Origin: Sclerodactyla briareus
Taxonomy: Eukaryota > Echinodermata > Holothuroidea > Dendrochirotida > Sclerodactylidae
DNA length: 64,000 nt
Direction: 5' to 3'
Assembly (NCBI GenBank): GCA_026419785.1
Contig: JAODTK010001410.1
Span: 1 to 64,000, forward strand
The stretch's first letter is position 1, and the number at the start of each line of letters is the position of its first letter. Below the pieces are notes generated by a model, which saw only the letters and a program-made list of their open reading frames with translations, was not told where the DNA came from and searched no databases. This document shows, piece after piece, positions 35,398 through 48,534 of this stretch. A program made the translations under genes and the position numbers.

Positions 35398-38300
35398 ATT
35401 GGAGAAGCTAGCAAGAACTCGATAAGATATCGTATTTTTGCACAGTGTAGTAACATTGAACATTGTTCCAAGGGGATTGCGAATTCGGAACCCGCTTGCC
35501 AGCAACAGAAATAGTCAGAGAGTCCAGAAATATTACATCAGTCATCTTGCCGATTACGCGGCAAGGCCCTTCATACATCCTATGCGAAGCAAAAACAGCT
35601 ACAACAACAATTTTCTGCATCCGATGGGCGACTTTCGAATATTCTCCGCGACGATCAACAGTTTTCGTCAGTCACTGAGGCACTCAACGCAAACCATCGA
35701 CGATATCAACGACATTGCTTCGACGAGAAATAACCAAGCTTCACACTTTAACAGGTGAGGACACGACTCTTCGTTACCTCGATAATATCAGACACCCTCA
35801 GTTTTCAGCGCGTTTCCTGCTTACATCCAACCGAAATATGTGAGTGAAAAAAGTTATGACGTTGTGAACCTCTCTAGTCAAAGTCTGAACGAAGGTGAAC
35901 TTTCTGTACTGAAGAAGGGATCATCGTTTTGTCCAACTACGGCCATCGACTCGGTAAATCTTTGCCATGATCTCAATCAGTTTATACAAGGAACAAACTT
36001 CGCGAGTACTTCCATGAGAATCCGGTCAGTAGGCAGGATGACGCCCAGCTTCGTAAGCCACGACGTTACCAATGGACCCCACCCAGCGGCCGCAACATTT
36101 ATAATGACCAGTTTGCGAGACCGCGCGTGCCCATCTCGACGCCTTTCTAGTAGAAGCTTCAAAGGAGATCAGTACCAATAACCTCTCGAGAATAGAACAG
36201 CGATCAGTCACGAGCCTGCGCAATAATGAAGACATTATTATCAAGAGTGCAGCCAAGGACGGAGGGACAGTGACGGTGATGGATGCAGACGCCTATGTAA
36301 CCGAGGCAGAACGCCAGCTTGGCAACGAAGTGTTCTATCAACGATTCGATGAAGACCCGACTACAGAGTACCGACAACAGCTGATAGATGTCGCCAGCAA
36401 TTTAGAGTCAGACAACCTGAGCGGTAAGGTGAGTGCACTTATTCCTGATGCAGGCTTTTTCTACACTGTACCCGAACTACATAAGTTGCCCAAATTGGTC
36501 AAAGATGCACGTTGTCAACAATGCAATGACAGCAATGAAGGGGGCGAAGACCCTGTAGATGCTGTTGAGATAGCCGAAGAAGCTGAATCCCTAAATATCA
36601 CCCCACCAGGCATCCTATCATCTCAGGGATAGGTACCCTCACCGATTCTGTATTGAACCCATTACTACCCACGATCCGAGTTATGTTAAGGACACCACAC
36701 ATTTTCTTAACATCTTAAGTAACATTGCTCCTATCGAAACTGGGTATTTGCTTGTCCCTATGGACGTTAGCGCTCTGTATTCTAATATTCCTCATGATGA
36801 CGGTTAAAGCATGCGAATCGTTCCTACGACAACATGGAGAACCTGACGCCTACGTTAGGGATATCTCTAGCCTCCTCAACTTCATTCTGACGCTTAATAA
36901 CTTTGAGTTCAAATTACCTCCAAGTCAAAGGAACTACCATGGGAACCAAAATGGCGCCAGCATATGCTTGCATCTTCATGGGTGAAATGGAGAAAAATAT
37001 GATTGATGCAGCCCCACTGAAACCAGTGCACTATTATCGCTACATCGATGATGGTTTTTTTTTTTTTTTCATTTGACCCATGGTAGGGAGGCTCTCGGAG
37101 AATTTTCCGAGCATTGCAATTCATTCCACGAGAGCATTACTGTCACTATGGCGATCAATTTTCCTAGATCTCAGCGTGAAAATAAACGGAAACAAGTTGT
37201 CCTCCTCCCTGTACATTAAACCAACTGATAATGGGGCAGGTATTTGAATTTCCACAGCAACCATCCGCTCAAATTAAAGAAGTGTATAGCCAAGCACTCA
37301 GCCTCAAGAGGATTTGTTAAATTCAGGATGATTGCAACAAGAATCTAGGTCGTCTAGCGTAACGCTTCCTAGATGGTGATTACCCGTTGGACTTGACCCT
37401 TCAAGAAATCGAAAGGGTCAATAAACGGAGCCGCGAAGATCTGCTCAACAATCCAGTCAAGGATCGCGAGGATCGTATACCCATGATCTTCGATTATCAC
37501 CCAGCCGTTCAGAGTCTTGCGAAGTCCTTGAAAGACAACTATCAGTTGCTCGATCAGGATGAATCGCTGAAGCCATTATTCCGGGAACCAGCAATACATG
37601 CCAGACGGCAACCCCGTATCTTAAATCAATCTTGACTAAGTCGCGCTTGCCCTCAGAATCCACTCCCACAGGGAATTGTAAATGCGGAGCAAGAAACTGT
37701 CTCGTCTGTAAGGCACTGGACATCAGGGCCAAATTCTACCCGTCTGGTATTGACGTTAAAATCACTCCCCCACCCCTCACATGCAACTCCCAAAATGTGA
37801 TTTACCTCCTGTATTGTAACAAATGCGAGGATGGTTGTTACATTGGTGAAACAGAGCCAGGATTCCGCTATCGCTTTAACAACCATACGCAGAGTATAAG
37901 AGACAAGCTGAATGGATCATCTAGGACCCCCTAGCCGGTGGCAGACCATTTCAATTCCCCAGGCCACTCAGTAGAAAACTGAGGTGTGCGCTGATTGCCA
38001 CTGGATTCCGTGACACTGAACACCGCAGGAAGGCGGAAATGAAATGGATCCTGCGCCTCCGTACTAATGTCAGGGACTTAACCGCCATATGGTGTGTCTC
38101 CAGGGCTATTCGTTTTACCAAACGACATAGCCATTCCCTCCTCTTCGTGTAACTATGGCGCTGCGCTCATTAGCTGCCACCACTTTCCCGCCTTGCGCGT
38201 TTGTTTTGAACTTGCATCCGTCTACTTCAATTAAGACGCAGCTACGCCAATTGTTTCATTCAACGCACGCCACAACCATCGACATTTATGATGTCATACA

Positions 38301-38405
38301 TAATTGATTTCCAAATGTAATTCTCGTTATTGTTATCCAATATATAATCAAAAGCCGTATCAACACTGAAGAGGGCTGCAGGAGCAGCCGAAAATTTTGT
38401 TAATA
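35398..38405 (+). mobile_element. Penelope-like element (RT + GIY-YIG endonuclease), broken
   Basis: Pieces follow a Penelope-like ORF in order. Upstream part: NIVPRGLRIRNPLAS (near 35,463) and VVNLSSQSLNEGELSVLKKG. RT part: SLRNNEDIIIKSAAKDGG, MGTKMAPAYA (near 36,939) and the catalytic YIDD (37,041-37,052). C-terminal part: a Cys-rich linker, CKCGARNCLVC (near 37,680), then the GIY-YIG domain (VIYLLYC, CYIGET, FRYRFNNH; about 37,795-37,900). The 3' end carries GGCTGCAGGAGCAGCCGAAA and AATAAA-like signals near 38,375-38,405, a typical terminus of this class. It looks near full length at about 3 kb but broken by several changes, so inactive. The reverse transcriptase copies the element and the GIY-YIG domain nicks the target. 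Confidence 0.88.
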
Positions 38406-39480
38406 AAATCATCTTACTCCTTGTTTTTTCTCTACTATTGTTCTTTCGCAAACTTTTACTGATAGTATGTATACCAATGGGTGTCCATCGAATAGAGAAA
38501 ACAACAAATACTTCTCTTTTGCCTTGCGTGACGATCTCGTCTCGCTAAAACTTTGTTTCCTGGATGAGGAGTACCTCCTCCGAGAAAAGTGAGAGAGGTG
38601 TAAAAACATCGGAAATGCGATTAATCACTGACGTCAATCATAGTGACGTCACAGAATGACCCGTTTCAGAAGATCAGTGAGAGTCAAGAGGTACACTCAG
38701 TTCAGCAGTTATTATGGGATTATTTAACGCGTATGCTCGTGCAAAGGATCGCAAACAACCATGAATATGTCGCTGGGGAACAGAAAGTAAATTTATACGT
38801 AATTAGTTAAGTTATTGAGTTCTCATTTGACATAGCTATGTTTTTATGTAGTCTTTCTAGATTACCCTTATTGTCTGACAACAGATTATGTATTAGAACC
38901 AATAAACCTATGACTGAATGAACACCGATTTCACTACTTTATAACCTAAGAGTCTACTCAAATCTGAAATGAAACCAGCGGTAGATGTTTGAAGAATCAT
39001 AATAAAAATTTGGAAGCCATTCAAATGATGACAATTATTCACTCTCACGGGTGTTCCTATAGAAGACACAATCAATTCATTATACCAAGTTGTGATAAAA
39101 TATTAATACAAGGCTTCATAGACCGGCACTAATATTAAAACATAGATGCTTTAACGCAATTGGATTTGGAACATACTATTTCTGAATAGAATATTCCAAC
39201 AGACTGGGCACATGAAACCTTGGTCAATTCTCACATCGGTGAGTGTGAATTCCTTGACAAAATGTTGTATATTCCAGATAATTCTTAACTCTTTGCTGCA
39301 TGTCCAGGAGAGTGGCTAGATTTAGGGACAATAGGTCAAATGAAAATATATTCCCCGACAGATGTTGACAATTAAGTAATTCATATCAGTACACTTTTTA
39401 GGTACAGGTACCAACAACATCTCATGGTACCGTGACAGCAATTGAACACTGAATTCGCCTACCCTTCAATCATTTCAATC
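38406..39480. other. Unrecognised sequence
   Basis: No gene seen. Two TGACGTCA-like sites lie near 38,630-38,650. Confidence 0.5.
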
Positions 39481-39488
39481 GTGATTAT

Positions 39489-40899
39489 CAGTGCTGTAGT
39501 ACTCAAGTCCGGACTCGGACCCAAGTCCGGACTCAAAGACTCATGACTCCGGACTCGTGACTCAGGCTCATTGGACTCGGACTTACCTTCAAGGACTCGG
39601 ACTCAGGACTCGGACTCACCTGTCCGGACTCAGGACTCGGGCTTTTTCAGCATGAAGCATGAGTCCAGAGATGAGTCCTTCAAAAAATTCTTCATTTTTG
39701 TCAATCCGAGGGAAATAGAACTGTAGGAATTGTGAAATTTCTTGATTGCAGCTTATTCAGTCATTGAGTTTTAAAGGCGCTCAGGCGTAGTTCATCAGAC
39801 GGCGCGCCATAAAATGGACTGAAAGGTCTTGCTTCACAAGGCAGAGGAGTACGAAATATAGATGCACACTACCACAATGTTTACATTCACTGAATGCAAG
39901 TCAGCCGCTTTCGGGCACGATTTCCATTACCGAGTCAAAAAATTGCAGTCGTCAACACTCAATCGTCAAATCAGTGAAGCAGGTATTAATGCACACAGCA
40001 TATTCGGTGTAGGATTTGGATAGAGGAAAGCTGTTTTTCTGCAGTAAGTAGTAAATCTTGTGGCGAGAACTCTTGACCTATTGGTAGTGCTGTGGTACCT
40101 ATTGCGAAAAAATAAACAATCTAGCCTACTGATAAGTAACTTGTAAACTCGAACTATAAAGGATCACACGTCCTCAAATTTTGAAATTGCTGAAGACATC
40201 CCATTGGATCATCATTCTACATCTTTACAACTCTTCCGCAGGAAGGATGGCGATGTCGAGTTCATAGGCCCCTTTGGTACAAACCTTTGGGTCCAAGCAC
40301 AGGCAGGGCTTTGGAAGTTGTACCAGGGTAGGGGCAGGGTTAAGAGCTATTAGGCAGTAACGCAGGATTAGCCTAGGCTCTAGAGTGTATGTAACTGATA
40401 TGGAAGTGGTATTGATCGTCAACTGGATATTTGCCGAACGTGCTAAATGTTATGTGTATGGATTTGTATGCAATCACTTTCACCATATGCCCAAACTATA
40501 AACATGTTTATCCAATGAACATATGCTAAACACTATAGTGTCAAAGTGATGCAAAATAGTGTTTAGATTACTAAACACTGGTTGTCAAGAATCAGTTGTC
40601 AGTTTCGAGAGCTACTGATGTTGGTGTTGGATTTGCCGGTGTCCAATACAACACTGATTTGAACGGGATGAATGTTCCCCTGAAGTTCTCATTACGGTGC
40701 AGTTAACATCAAAAGTGTCAAAATCACACATGGACTCGGACTCGGACTCATGCATTCGGACTTGGCTCGGACTCGGACTCAAGTCCGGACTCAAGTCCGG
40801 ACTCGGACCCAAGTCCGGACTCAAAGACTCATGACTCCGGACTCGTGACTCAGACTCATTGGACTCGGACTCACCCTGAGTGGGCTCGCTACAGCACTG
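39489..40899. mobile_element. Non-autonomous hAT transposon (MITE-like), 1,411 bp
   Basis: Perfect 11-bp terminal inverted repeats, CAGTGCTGTAG at 39,489-39,499 and CTACAGCACTG at 40,889-40,899. They are flanked by a perfect 8-bp target-site duplication, GTGATTAT, at 39,481-39,488 and 40,900-40,907. CAGTG ends and an 8-bp duplication fitting nTnnnnAn are hallmarks of the hAT superfamily. Subterminal regions carry dense GGACTC/AGTCCGGACT repeats. An 80-90 base stretch at 39,503-39,590 recurs nearly unchanged, in the same orientation, at 40,791-40,878. No transposase is encoded, so it would rely on an autonomous hAT element elsewhere. Intact ends and target duplication point to a fairly recent insertion. 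Confidence 0.93.
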
Positions 40900-40907
40900 G
40901 TGATTAT

Positions 40908-41667
40908 GTGGGCAGATTTGTAGTTTCTATCATCTCTTCTTCAGATTGAAATTACCATTAGATTAAAATTACTATCATCTCACTTCACAGTCAGTATTGT
41001 TGTGTCAAGTCTAAGCAATACATTGTCCGAGTTGTATTGCGATCATATTGATTCACTTCTATTATGACAGCTTGACCCTACACCATTAAAAAAATTATGT
41101 TGTATAACACGGCGCCTGATGTAGTCGAGAATGTAGCGATCAGCTCCAAGGTTCTTGGCGTTTATTTGAGAGAACTGGGAGTGGGTTCCTTAAATGAATT
41201 TGGAAAAAACTTATAGTTGAATAAATTCCGTATGGACAACGAGTTCACATCGCTCAAAGCAGGGTAACTTTTTACAATTCCTCGTCGTGATAAGTTTAAA
41301 GGGTGGAAAAACATATCGATTGACGTCGTTCCACATTATAACAGTGTTCTGTTTCATCAAATATTTCTCCAGGCTGGGTCCGGATCCCAGGCCGAAACCT
41401 CTAATCTTTCAAGTTTTCAAAGTGAACAGCGGATCGAACGCGGATAATTAAACGTAGTTGAACTGTATGGCACGTGGTTCCCTCCTCCATGTTTCATGGT
41501 ATAATGCGTTTATTCGTTCATCTAAATCAATTGTTGCTTAAGTAGTGATTCACTAATGAATTTTACACATGTGCGATCGTATATCTATAGGCTACCAAAA
41601 ACCATTAACATCTGTTCTGTGTGGCGAACGCTCCAACGCGGAACAGTTATGCACAAATCATAAGATA
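40908..41667. other. Unrecognised sequence
   Basis: No coding similarity or repeat recognised. Confidence 0.5.
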
Positions 41668-43690
41668 GGACGTATAGTTAGGTCAACTAGCCGCAGCAAC
41701 ATCAGTTCCCAAATCATAACTTGCTCTTAGCCTCTTCCCTCATCATGCCTGAAGATTCTGCACATGCTAGATGAGTGGTTCTTTTTAGCTCCTTCATAGT
41801 ATACGTTACTATAATTACAAAATGAAGAAGACAACCTCAAAATTTGTGAGCAATCTCAATCGAACAAAACAGCATAATTTCCCCTTCTGCTTATTGTAAC
41901 CTCATGGTCAACATTCGTCAATTTTGTCTGTCTATGCCCGAGTTCTATCTCCCTAATCTGACTTTAGTTTTATTTTGTTTTTCAGTTCGGCGTTAATTCA
42001 AGGCGAGGCGGATTTCATAGGAAATGTCCCAGAGTGACCGTATAATTTAGTTAGGTGGACGTGGTTGCCAAGTCACCAGTGACGTAGCCAGATCCTAACA
42101 GGATTTATTGAGTAAGTGTAGCTGATTCAAATGAGAGTCACTGTACTGCTACGATAAGTGGTCGATATCGACGAATTATTCGTGATGATTAGTGAGAGAT
42201 AATAACCCGTATTAAGAACTCGGCTGTCATTTTTATTGGACGTTTCATTTCACATGAAAGTGTTGGTTATATAGAGGCGATCATCGACAGTGAACATGGA
42301 TTACTGTTCAATCGAATAAAATTAGAATTAGAACTGAAGTAGTAATCATATCGAGTTTCATTCTTTCGAATGAAAAAAAAATGGTTCTACGCCTATCATT
42401 TATCGTTCAAACCCTCTCTCGTTAACCCCCTTCAATTTGCGCACATGTCCTATACATACCCACACTAAATTCGTGTCCTAAACTGGTAGCCTTACTCCGA
42501 AAATCGACAACATTTTTCAGTCTTTGTGGCTGTTTCCATCGATCTTTTTGGTCAAATTTCATTTTCGTAGTAGAAATCAAGTATATTCTCGTGCCTGCTA
42601 TATAACTTCTTTAGAAAATAGTCTGAATTTAGTGGCAGGTCCGACCCAGTTCCGAATGGCAAATTGCGGTGGGGTTCAAATAAAATCACTAATTCTGTCG
42701 TTCTTCCCACAGTTTCTGAATTTTTACCAGATATGACCCGTTTAGGCATCATTTTGAAGAGCGCGAGAAGGTGATTCCAATGGTTGTATTATTCTTTGGA
42801 TTTGAGAAAATATCGCAGTTACAGTGCTAGGTGCGCAAATTAATAACGGACCATGCTACTTGAAGCTATTCCGATTTGTTTCGATTCCAGCCCTTCAGGC
42901 TCTCATACAGTGACAAAAAAAAACTTCGGAGTTACTGTGTTTTCTTGACCATCAGTTTACTAATTTAGTAGTTGACTAATGTTAGGTGTCCAGTAGATTT
43001 ATGTGCATATTCAACATTGCATTATCCGGTATTCGTTACTTCCATCGCCACGGCAACACTATTGCTGTTACATCACTTCATTCATCTTTATCCATGTTGC
43101 GACACCGATCCACAACAGTAACAGAAGGTACTCCCTATACTGAGGTTGCATTGTTCAGTCGTCTTCATCTGACTCTTCTCATGGGTTCTGTATTCTCGAT
43201 GAAGAAACAAAGAAGATATTGTTTCCCAATAGGCGAGTGTGCCTCCTTCGCGTTGGGTTCAGTTCGGTTACGCGGGAACTATTTTTTCTATTTTGTTATG
43301 TAGGGAAGCACAGGGTTAGGTTTTAATATTATTCCTTCAACCTATGCCTGATCTGTTGCTAGATCACCAGGCTCACCTCCGCTCCATCTTCATGAGAAGG
43401 TGGTGCATCGTTATTTTTTCGAATGGACCATTATATTCTAATCTTCGATTTCATCATCCTGCATTGCGTGCCTTTCGTGAGCCTATATTGCATCAACACT
43501 CGTATCAGTTGCGCTACATATTAGTAGCAACGTTCACTATGTTGTGAGAATTGGCTCAACTTGCAAATCACTGCAACATGCAAGAGATCCTGATGCCTCG
43601 ACCTGTCGACTTACACTGTGCTTGCGAAGTAAACTATTCATTATCCCAGTCATTAGCACATATGTAAAAAAAAACATGGGAGGCCACAAA
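41668..43690 (+). mobile_element. Duplicated block, copy B (possible tyrosine-recombinase element fossil)
   Basis: This is the longer partner of the block at 33,868-35,205. Its interior (about 42,300-43,200) has no counterpart in copy A. Translated pieces in the last 700 bases, such as ALSGIRYFHRHGN near 43,025, ECASFALGS near 43,235 and IFSNGPLYSNLRFHH near 43,410, resemble in order the core-binding and catalytic domains of transposon tyrosine recombinases. I cannot point to the full catalytic set. Family would be DIRS/Ngaro-type or Crypton-type; it is broken and old. Confidence 0.45.
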
Positions 43691-46234
43691 GCTGAATTCA
43701 TCACTTATAAAATCAGGTACAACACAACAAATGCAATACTCGCTACTATTTACCACTCCTAAAATACAACTTGATCACGAAAACTGTTGTATTCCACGCC
43801 GTGACGTGATATACATAGAGGAGGGAAAACGAACAGCGAGTATCTCTCTCATCAAACTGACCATACTTCTCCCTTCAAACTCATCGATGCACCCGCGCGA
43901 TAAGCAATGACAGAAAATGAGATGTGTTGATAATAGAGATACCTCACTCCATATCTCGACTCCGGTAGGGTCAGCAATAGTTAGGAAGGTGGATACGATA
44001 TAGGTGTACCATCACATCATGCCTACATGTCAGGACACAAAGTACCGCCTGATTGTTAAATAGATGAACATGTGAGGAGGTGAGATGAATGTGTGAGGTT
44101 TATACCAACTGTTGATTTATTTGCCCAATCTAAGCTTATGTAAACAGAAAATTGCGTAAGAAATCGGACCAGGCAACCAGGCCGATAAGCCTATAGGCAG
44201 TGATTTAGTGCGGAGCTGTAGTGACAAATGCTGAAACTGAAGTCAAATGCGGTTCTCACGATGCCCGATTGTGTAAGTGTCCAATCCTCAACAGTTTAAC
44301 CAAATATCTAATAATCAATCCTAATGATCCTCGAGTTCAGACGAAAGATTCCCATACCTGTCTCAGCACAGCTTCGTCGAGTTTGAATTAGCATGTAACC
44401 TCTATTAGTATTTACTTTAGTTGCGAGTGCCCTCATTGCTTTTGTTATTTCTAAATGGCTGTTCTTTTTCTATTCATATATTAGGGGAGTTACGTGATCG
44501 GACACGTTGTTTGCAGAAAAAAATGCCATTGATAACCCTCTCTTGTAGAGAGTCTAGCACAAACTGTTCTATGGACTGAGTTCAGGTTATTGACCTGCCT
44601 GCATTCAAAGCGTTTAGCCCTCCTGTACATATTAGGTTTATAACTCGTTTATAACTTGTACCTGTCAGTTGATACACAGGTGAATACCCTTGTCGATTTT
44701 TTTTGTATAAACAGTTTACGAATAGTACACGAAGCAATCATGTGAAACACCCAAAGGAACAATAATTACTGCAATTAAAACGCAAACGGATTTTTCAAGC
44801 AATAATCATATATATTCATATATTTTAAAATCCCATTTGCCGGTATTTTTCAAGATTTTAAAAGGATACCTGAGGCAAAAATACTTTCAACGCATCTGTT
44901 AAGTTCCAACGTGACTAAAAGAACATTCCATGCTAGATGTCTTTCCTTCAACTTGGGTCCACCGTACATAGAAGAAAACAACTCAGCTCAATCGACGGTG
45001 TTGTATACAGCTGCAGGTGTAAAATTCCTAGAACAGCAGTAACAGAACAGTACATTTTTTCTCCGAAAACAACCATTTTCGCATGATGTCATCATAATTA
45101 CGAAATGCTCCAGCCTGAACGTATGAGCTAAACTAATAAAGCTACTAACGGTGGATATTGGTCGCTGAACCACTGGTGAAAACTGTAATACCACCAGATT
45201 CGAACATGATATATGGATCATGTGGGGTAATATAATCTGAGCAACGAGGCCGTTGCCACTACGACTGAGTAGTCGGTTAAAAAAGACGTAATTGATGGAG
45301 AGAGACAATCATTAGCGATGAGCGGAGCCCGATTAACATAATTATATGGGACGTTTCCTTTTACAATCTCAAAGGTAAGTTTAATTCATCAAGTTCTGCA
45401 GAGGAATGGAATAACAGGTTTCGACAAGCATATTATGAATTGTGAAACCATATAATAATAATAACTGGCCCCGAAAATCTGCAATTTCTGTTCGAAACGA
45501 CGTTACAACGAGCAGGGTATGAACCACGTACACATCACCGGGACAGCATAAGCATGAACTAGCCAATCAGAACATGCCACTTTGTTATCACATTTCCTAT
45601 GTGTGGATTCTCTCACACATAGTTAACTCAGTTACTAGCTTCCATCGACTTTGTGTTATGCCATGACTTTCCGTTCCGCCAACGTCAAATTTTGGAGACG
45701 CGATAAAGGCGATCAGATGAATTATGTGGAATGACACCATTTAACTTTTGAAGTATATAGTTTGACGAATGTTTACCCCACTAACAATTTCGGGAGGCAG
45801 GAACACTCGCAGACGTCCCATTTTTTGTCTTTACAGAACACGAAGGCAGATGATATTGTCGGAGACATTTCTGGAGTTTTCAACTAGACGATACTGCTAT
45901 CTAAATATAGGAATGGGGAAATAAATATGAATAACTTTTTGTGAATCGAGCTTTCTCAATGATGATTGGAAGCTCACTGTAGTGTATCCTTATCTCACTG
46001 CAACTTGTCCGTGCTTTCATCGTGCTCCGGCTGCCCAGCTACCCAAAATCAGTGTATTCAGAACGCGGATTCACGGCTGATTCCACGCACCTCAAAACGC
46101 CCCAGTAATAGGCACGTTTTTGTAATCTTCACTGGTTCCTATTGTGCATAGGATTTCGTCTAAAGTTCTTTCTCTTGTTTCTGGTGCCTAACACTAGTTT
46201 CCCATCTTACATAAAGAAAAAAAAAAACCTGGTT
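43691..46234. other. Unrecognised sequence
   Basis: About 2.5 kb with no recognisable gene, RNA or tandem repeat. The longest frame is 106 codons on the minus strand at 44,988-45,308, without a motif. Confidence 0.5.
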
Positions 46235-46540
46235 CGCCATCGACCCTCCAGATGTCTCCGTAGGTTTCACAAAAATCTTGTTGTTTCGCCAAGCCGTACG
46301 AAATCATATGGGAATCGATCATTCCAAACACTTGCCTCGTACGGACTACCGTTGTCCACAATAACACCATTATCTATCTCTAGCTTGGAATCTAAGCTGA
46401 GGTCCCATCTCTTTTCGAGGGCTTTTTCCTGGGGATCTGTAGGTCCTCAATCTTAGATATATTGTTCAGCGCTTCAAACCGTTGCTTCTCCACTCCGAGT
46501 TCTATTTATGAATGCTTCATTTAATATTATTATTATTATT
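46235..46540 (+). mobile_element. L2/CR1-type LINE 3'-end fragment
   Basis: A frame reads RTKSYGNRSFQTLASY, then LSISSLESKLRSHLFSRAF. This matches the ORF2 C-terminus of L2-like LINEs (RTKTYGDRAF...LWNSLP...SLxSFKxKLKTHLF). A short 3' UTR follows with TTCAGCGCTTCAAACCGTTGCT and a TATTTATGAATGCTT-like stretch, ending in an ATT repeat at about 46,520-46,540. It is a 5'-truncated insertion of only about 300 bases. Confidence 0.75.
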
Positions 46541-48436
46541 ACTAGCAATATGTGATAATTATTGCGATATCCTCATCAGAAGGCGGGGCTCTTACTGCTA
46601 ATGCGTCATACTCCAAGGTCGTGAGGTTGGGATGCAAATTTGGGAGAAAAAACTTTTTTCGCCGGTGCCCGAGTGTGTACATCAATAAATTCGCACCTCA
46701 TATCTTTTACCTCATTCTCCAAGTTCCTTGTTTGAGTTTTAAATCAGCGTATCCACTCCTATCTTCCAACAACTATACAATCGCAGCATATAGATAGGCT
46801 ACACAAGTCTTATGAATATCCTCGAATGTCCTTGGAAGAGATTAGTGTTACAATTCAGTCGGGGAAGGGTGAACGTCCTGCTCAAGGTATCTACCACTGT
46901 CTTGCCTGGCATCTTGAATAACGACTTTACTGAGCGATTGCAAAATGCGTTAATTAGGTTGCTCTCGTGACGCATGACGTAAAAACTCCCAGTAATCAGG
47001 TAATACCGCAGCATAAACCTACATTTTCTGTGCAGTTATCGCGAATACCCGTCCCTTTCTCGGCGGAGGCAGTTTGCAGCATATTCTACTCAGAGCGCCT
47101 GATTGAGTGGGATTTCACTTAGAATAAACATTGCACTACACTTCTTTCTTTGAAGAATAAATAAGAAAAATGTTGGAGGAAAAAGTCTGAAACATGACAA
47201 CTTGAAGAGAGTTTTGACATGGGGTAGGGTGAGCCGCCACCACTGCATCATATGTCAGTAGTCAGATGTCATGTATATATACACCAACCTGATCCCGTGC
47301 ATGTTCGTAGGCCCGGCACGGAAGGGTGTGGTGTTGTGCATGGTATATTCCGTGATTGGATGATACAGTGACGGACTGAACTTGACATGGGTTGCCGGGA
47401 TAGTCATGAGATATACTGGGTATGAAGATGCTTTGATTAATGATTAGAAGTAATATTTTACTGCAATGAGGTTCTCGCTGGGAGGATAAGTTCTCGATAT
47501 TAAATAGGTCTACTTTATGAAGAAGAATGGAAACCAAGAATGACTACCATAGGTATGTAACCGATACGGTAGAATGCAGTAACAATACAGTTGCGTTCAG
47601 AACTTTCGGTTCGAAATAGGGTCACCGCTGATTTAGCAATCACATCATCATTACCCCAAAGATCTTACATTCGTGTCCATATATACGTCGTTTCAGTTTT
47701 ATTCTGGTCGATAGATTGTCACATAGCATGTAATCCACCGAGCGAGATTGAACCATTTCTTTCAAGCTTAGTAATTCCAGCCAATCAGGCATACGTAGAA
47801 GTAGAAGTGAAACGTCGAGGGTTGTCGTGTCTCAGTACTAGCACGTTCAGGAGTCAGGCAGAAATATGCAGTAGTTCAATCCAATCACTCATAGATTCGT
47901 CCTGCGAATAACTTCTTCTCGAATTTATCTGATTTCTTACCTAATTGAGTAAATGGGAAGGTACCCAGCCAATTCAGCGGTTGACCACTTCCCTCCACAT
48001 TCACCGACTGACAGGCATTGCATTGACTGAGCTGTTATAATACATTCATAAATACCTTTATTATTTTCTGCAATCTGATCGGCCGGAGAGTTGAATCGGG
48101 ACCAGTATCGTTTCGAATCGAGGGTCGGGTGCTTTGCATATTCTTTGTCTGAGAAGAATTAAGATTCTGTGGAGTCTGATTGTTCAGCTGGCGATCAGCC
48201 ATAAATAGTACTGCAGTTACCAGCCAGCTCAAAGTGAACTTGAAAAACATATCAGCCTTTGTCGTAGAAAAACCCATCCTAATGTCTGTCGCTGTTGATA
48301 GTTATACAAGGTATCAGACTACTGTCCTCCTATGCACCAATGAGTTTAAGCAGATGAACGCCTCATTTCAGTAAACAGACACACGCCCCATTGCGTGTTT
48401 CATTAGGCATGCATGGGGAAACACTGTGTGCTGCAC

Positions 48437-48437
<1 letters not shown>
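46541..48437. other. Unrecognised sequence
   Basis: No gene seen. A 106-codon plus frame at 47,591-47,911 has no recognisable motif. Confidence 0.5.

Positions 48438-48533
<96 letters not shown>
48438..48533. repeat. (AAT)n microsatellite
   Basis: About 32 AAT triplets with a single slip near 48,485. Minus frames across it read poly-Ile, poly-Leu or poly-Tyr and are not genes. Confidence 0.97.
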
Positions 48534-48534
<1 letters not shown>

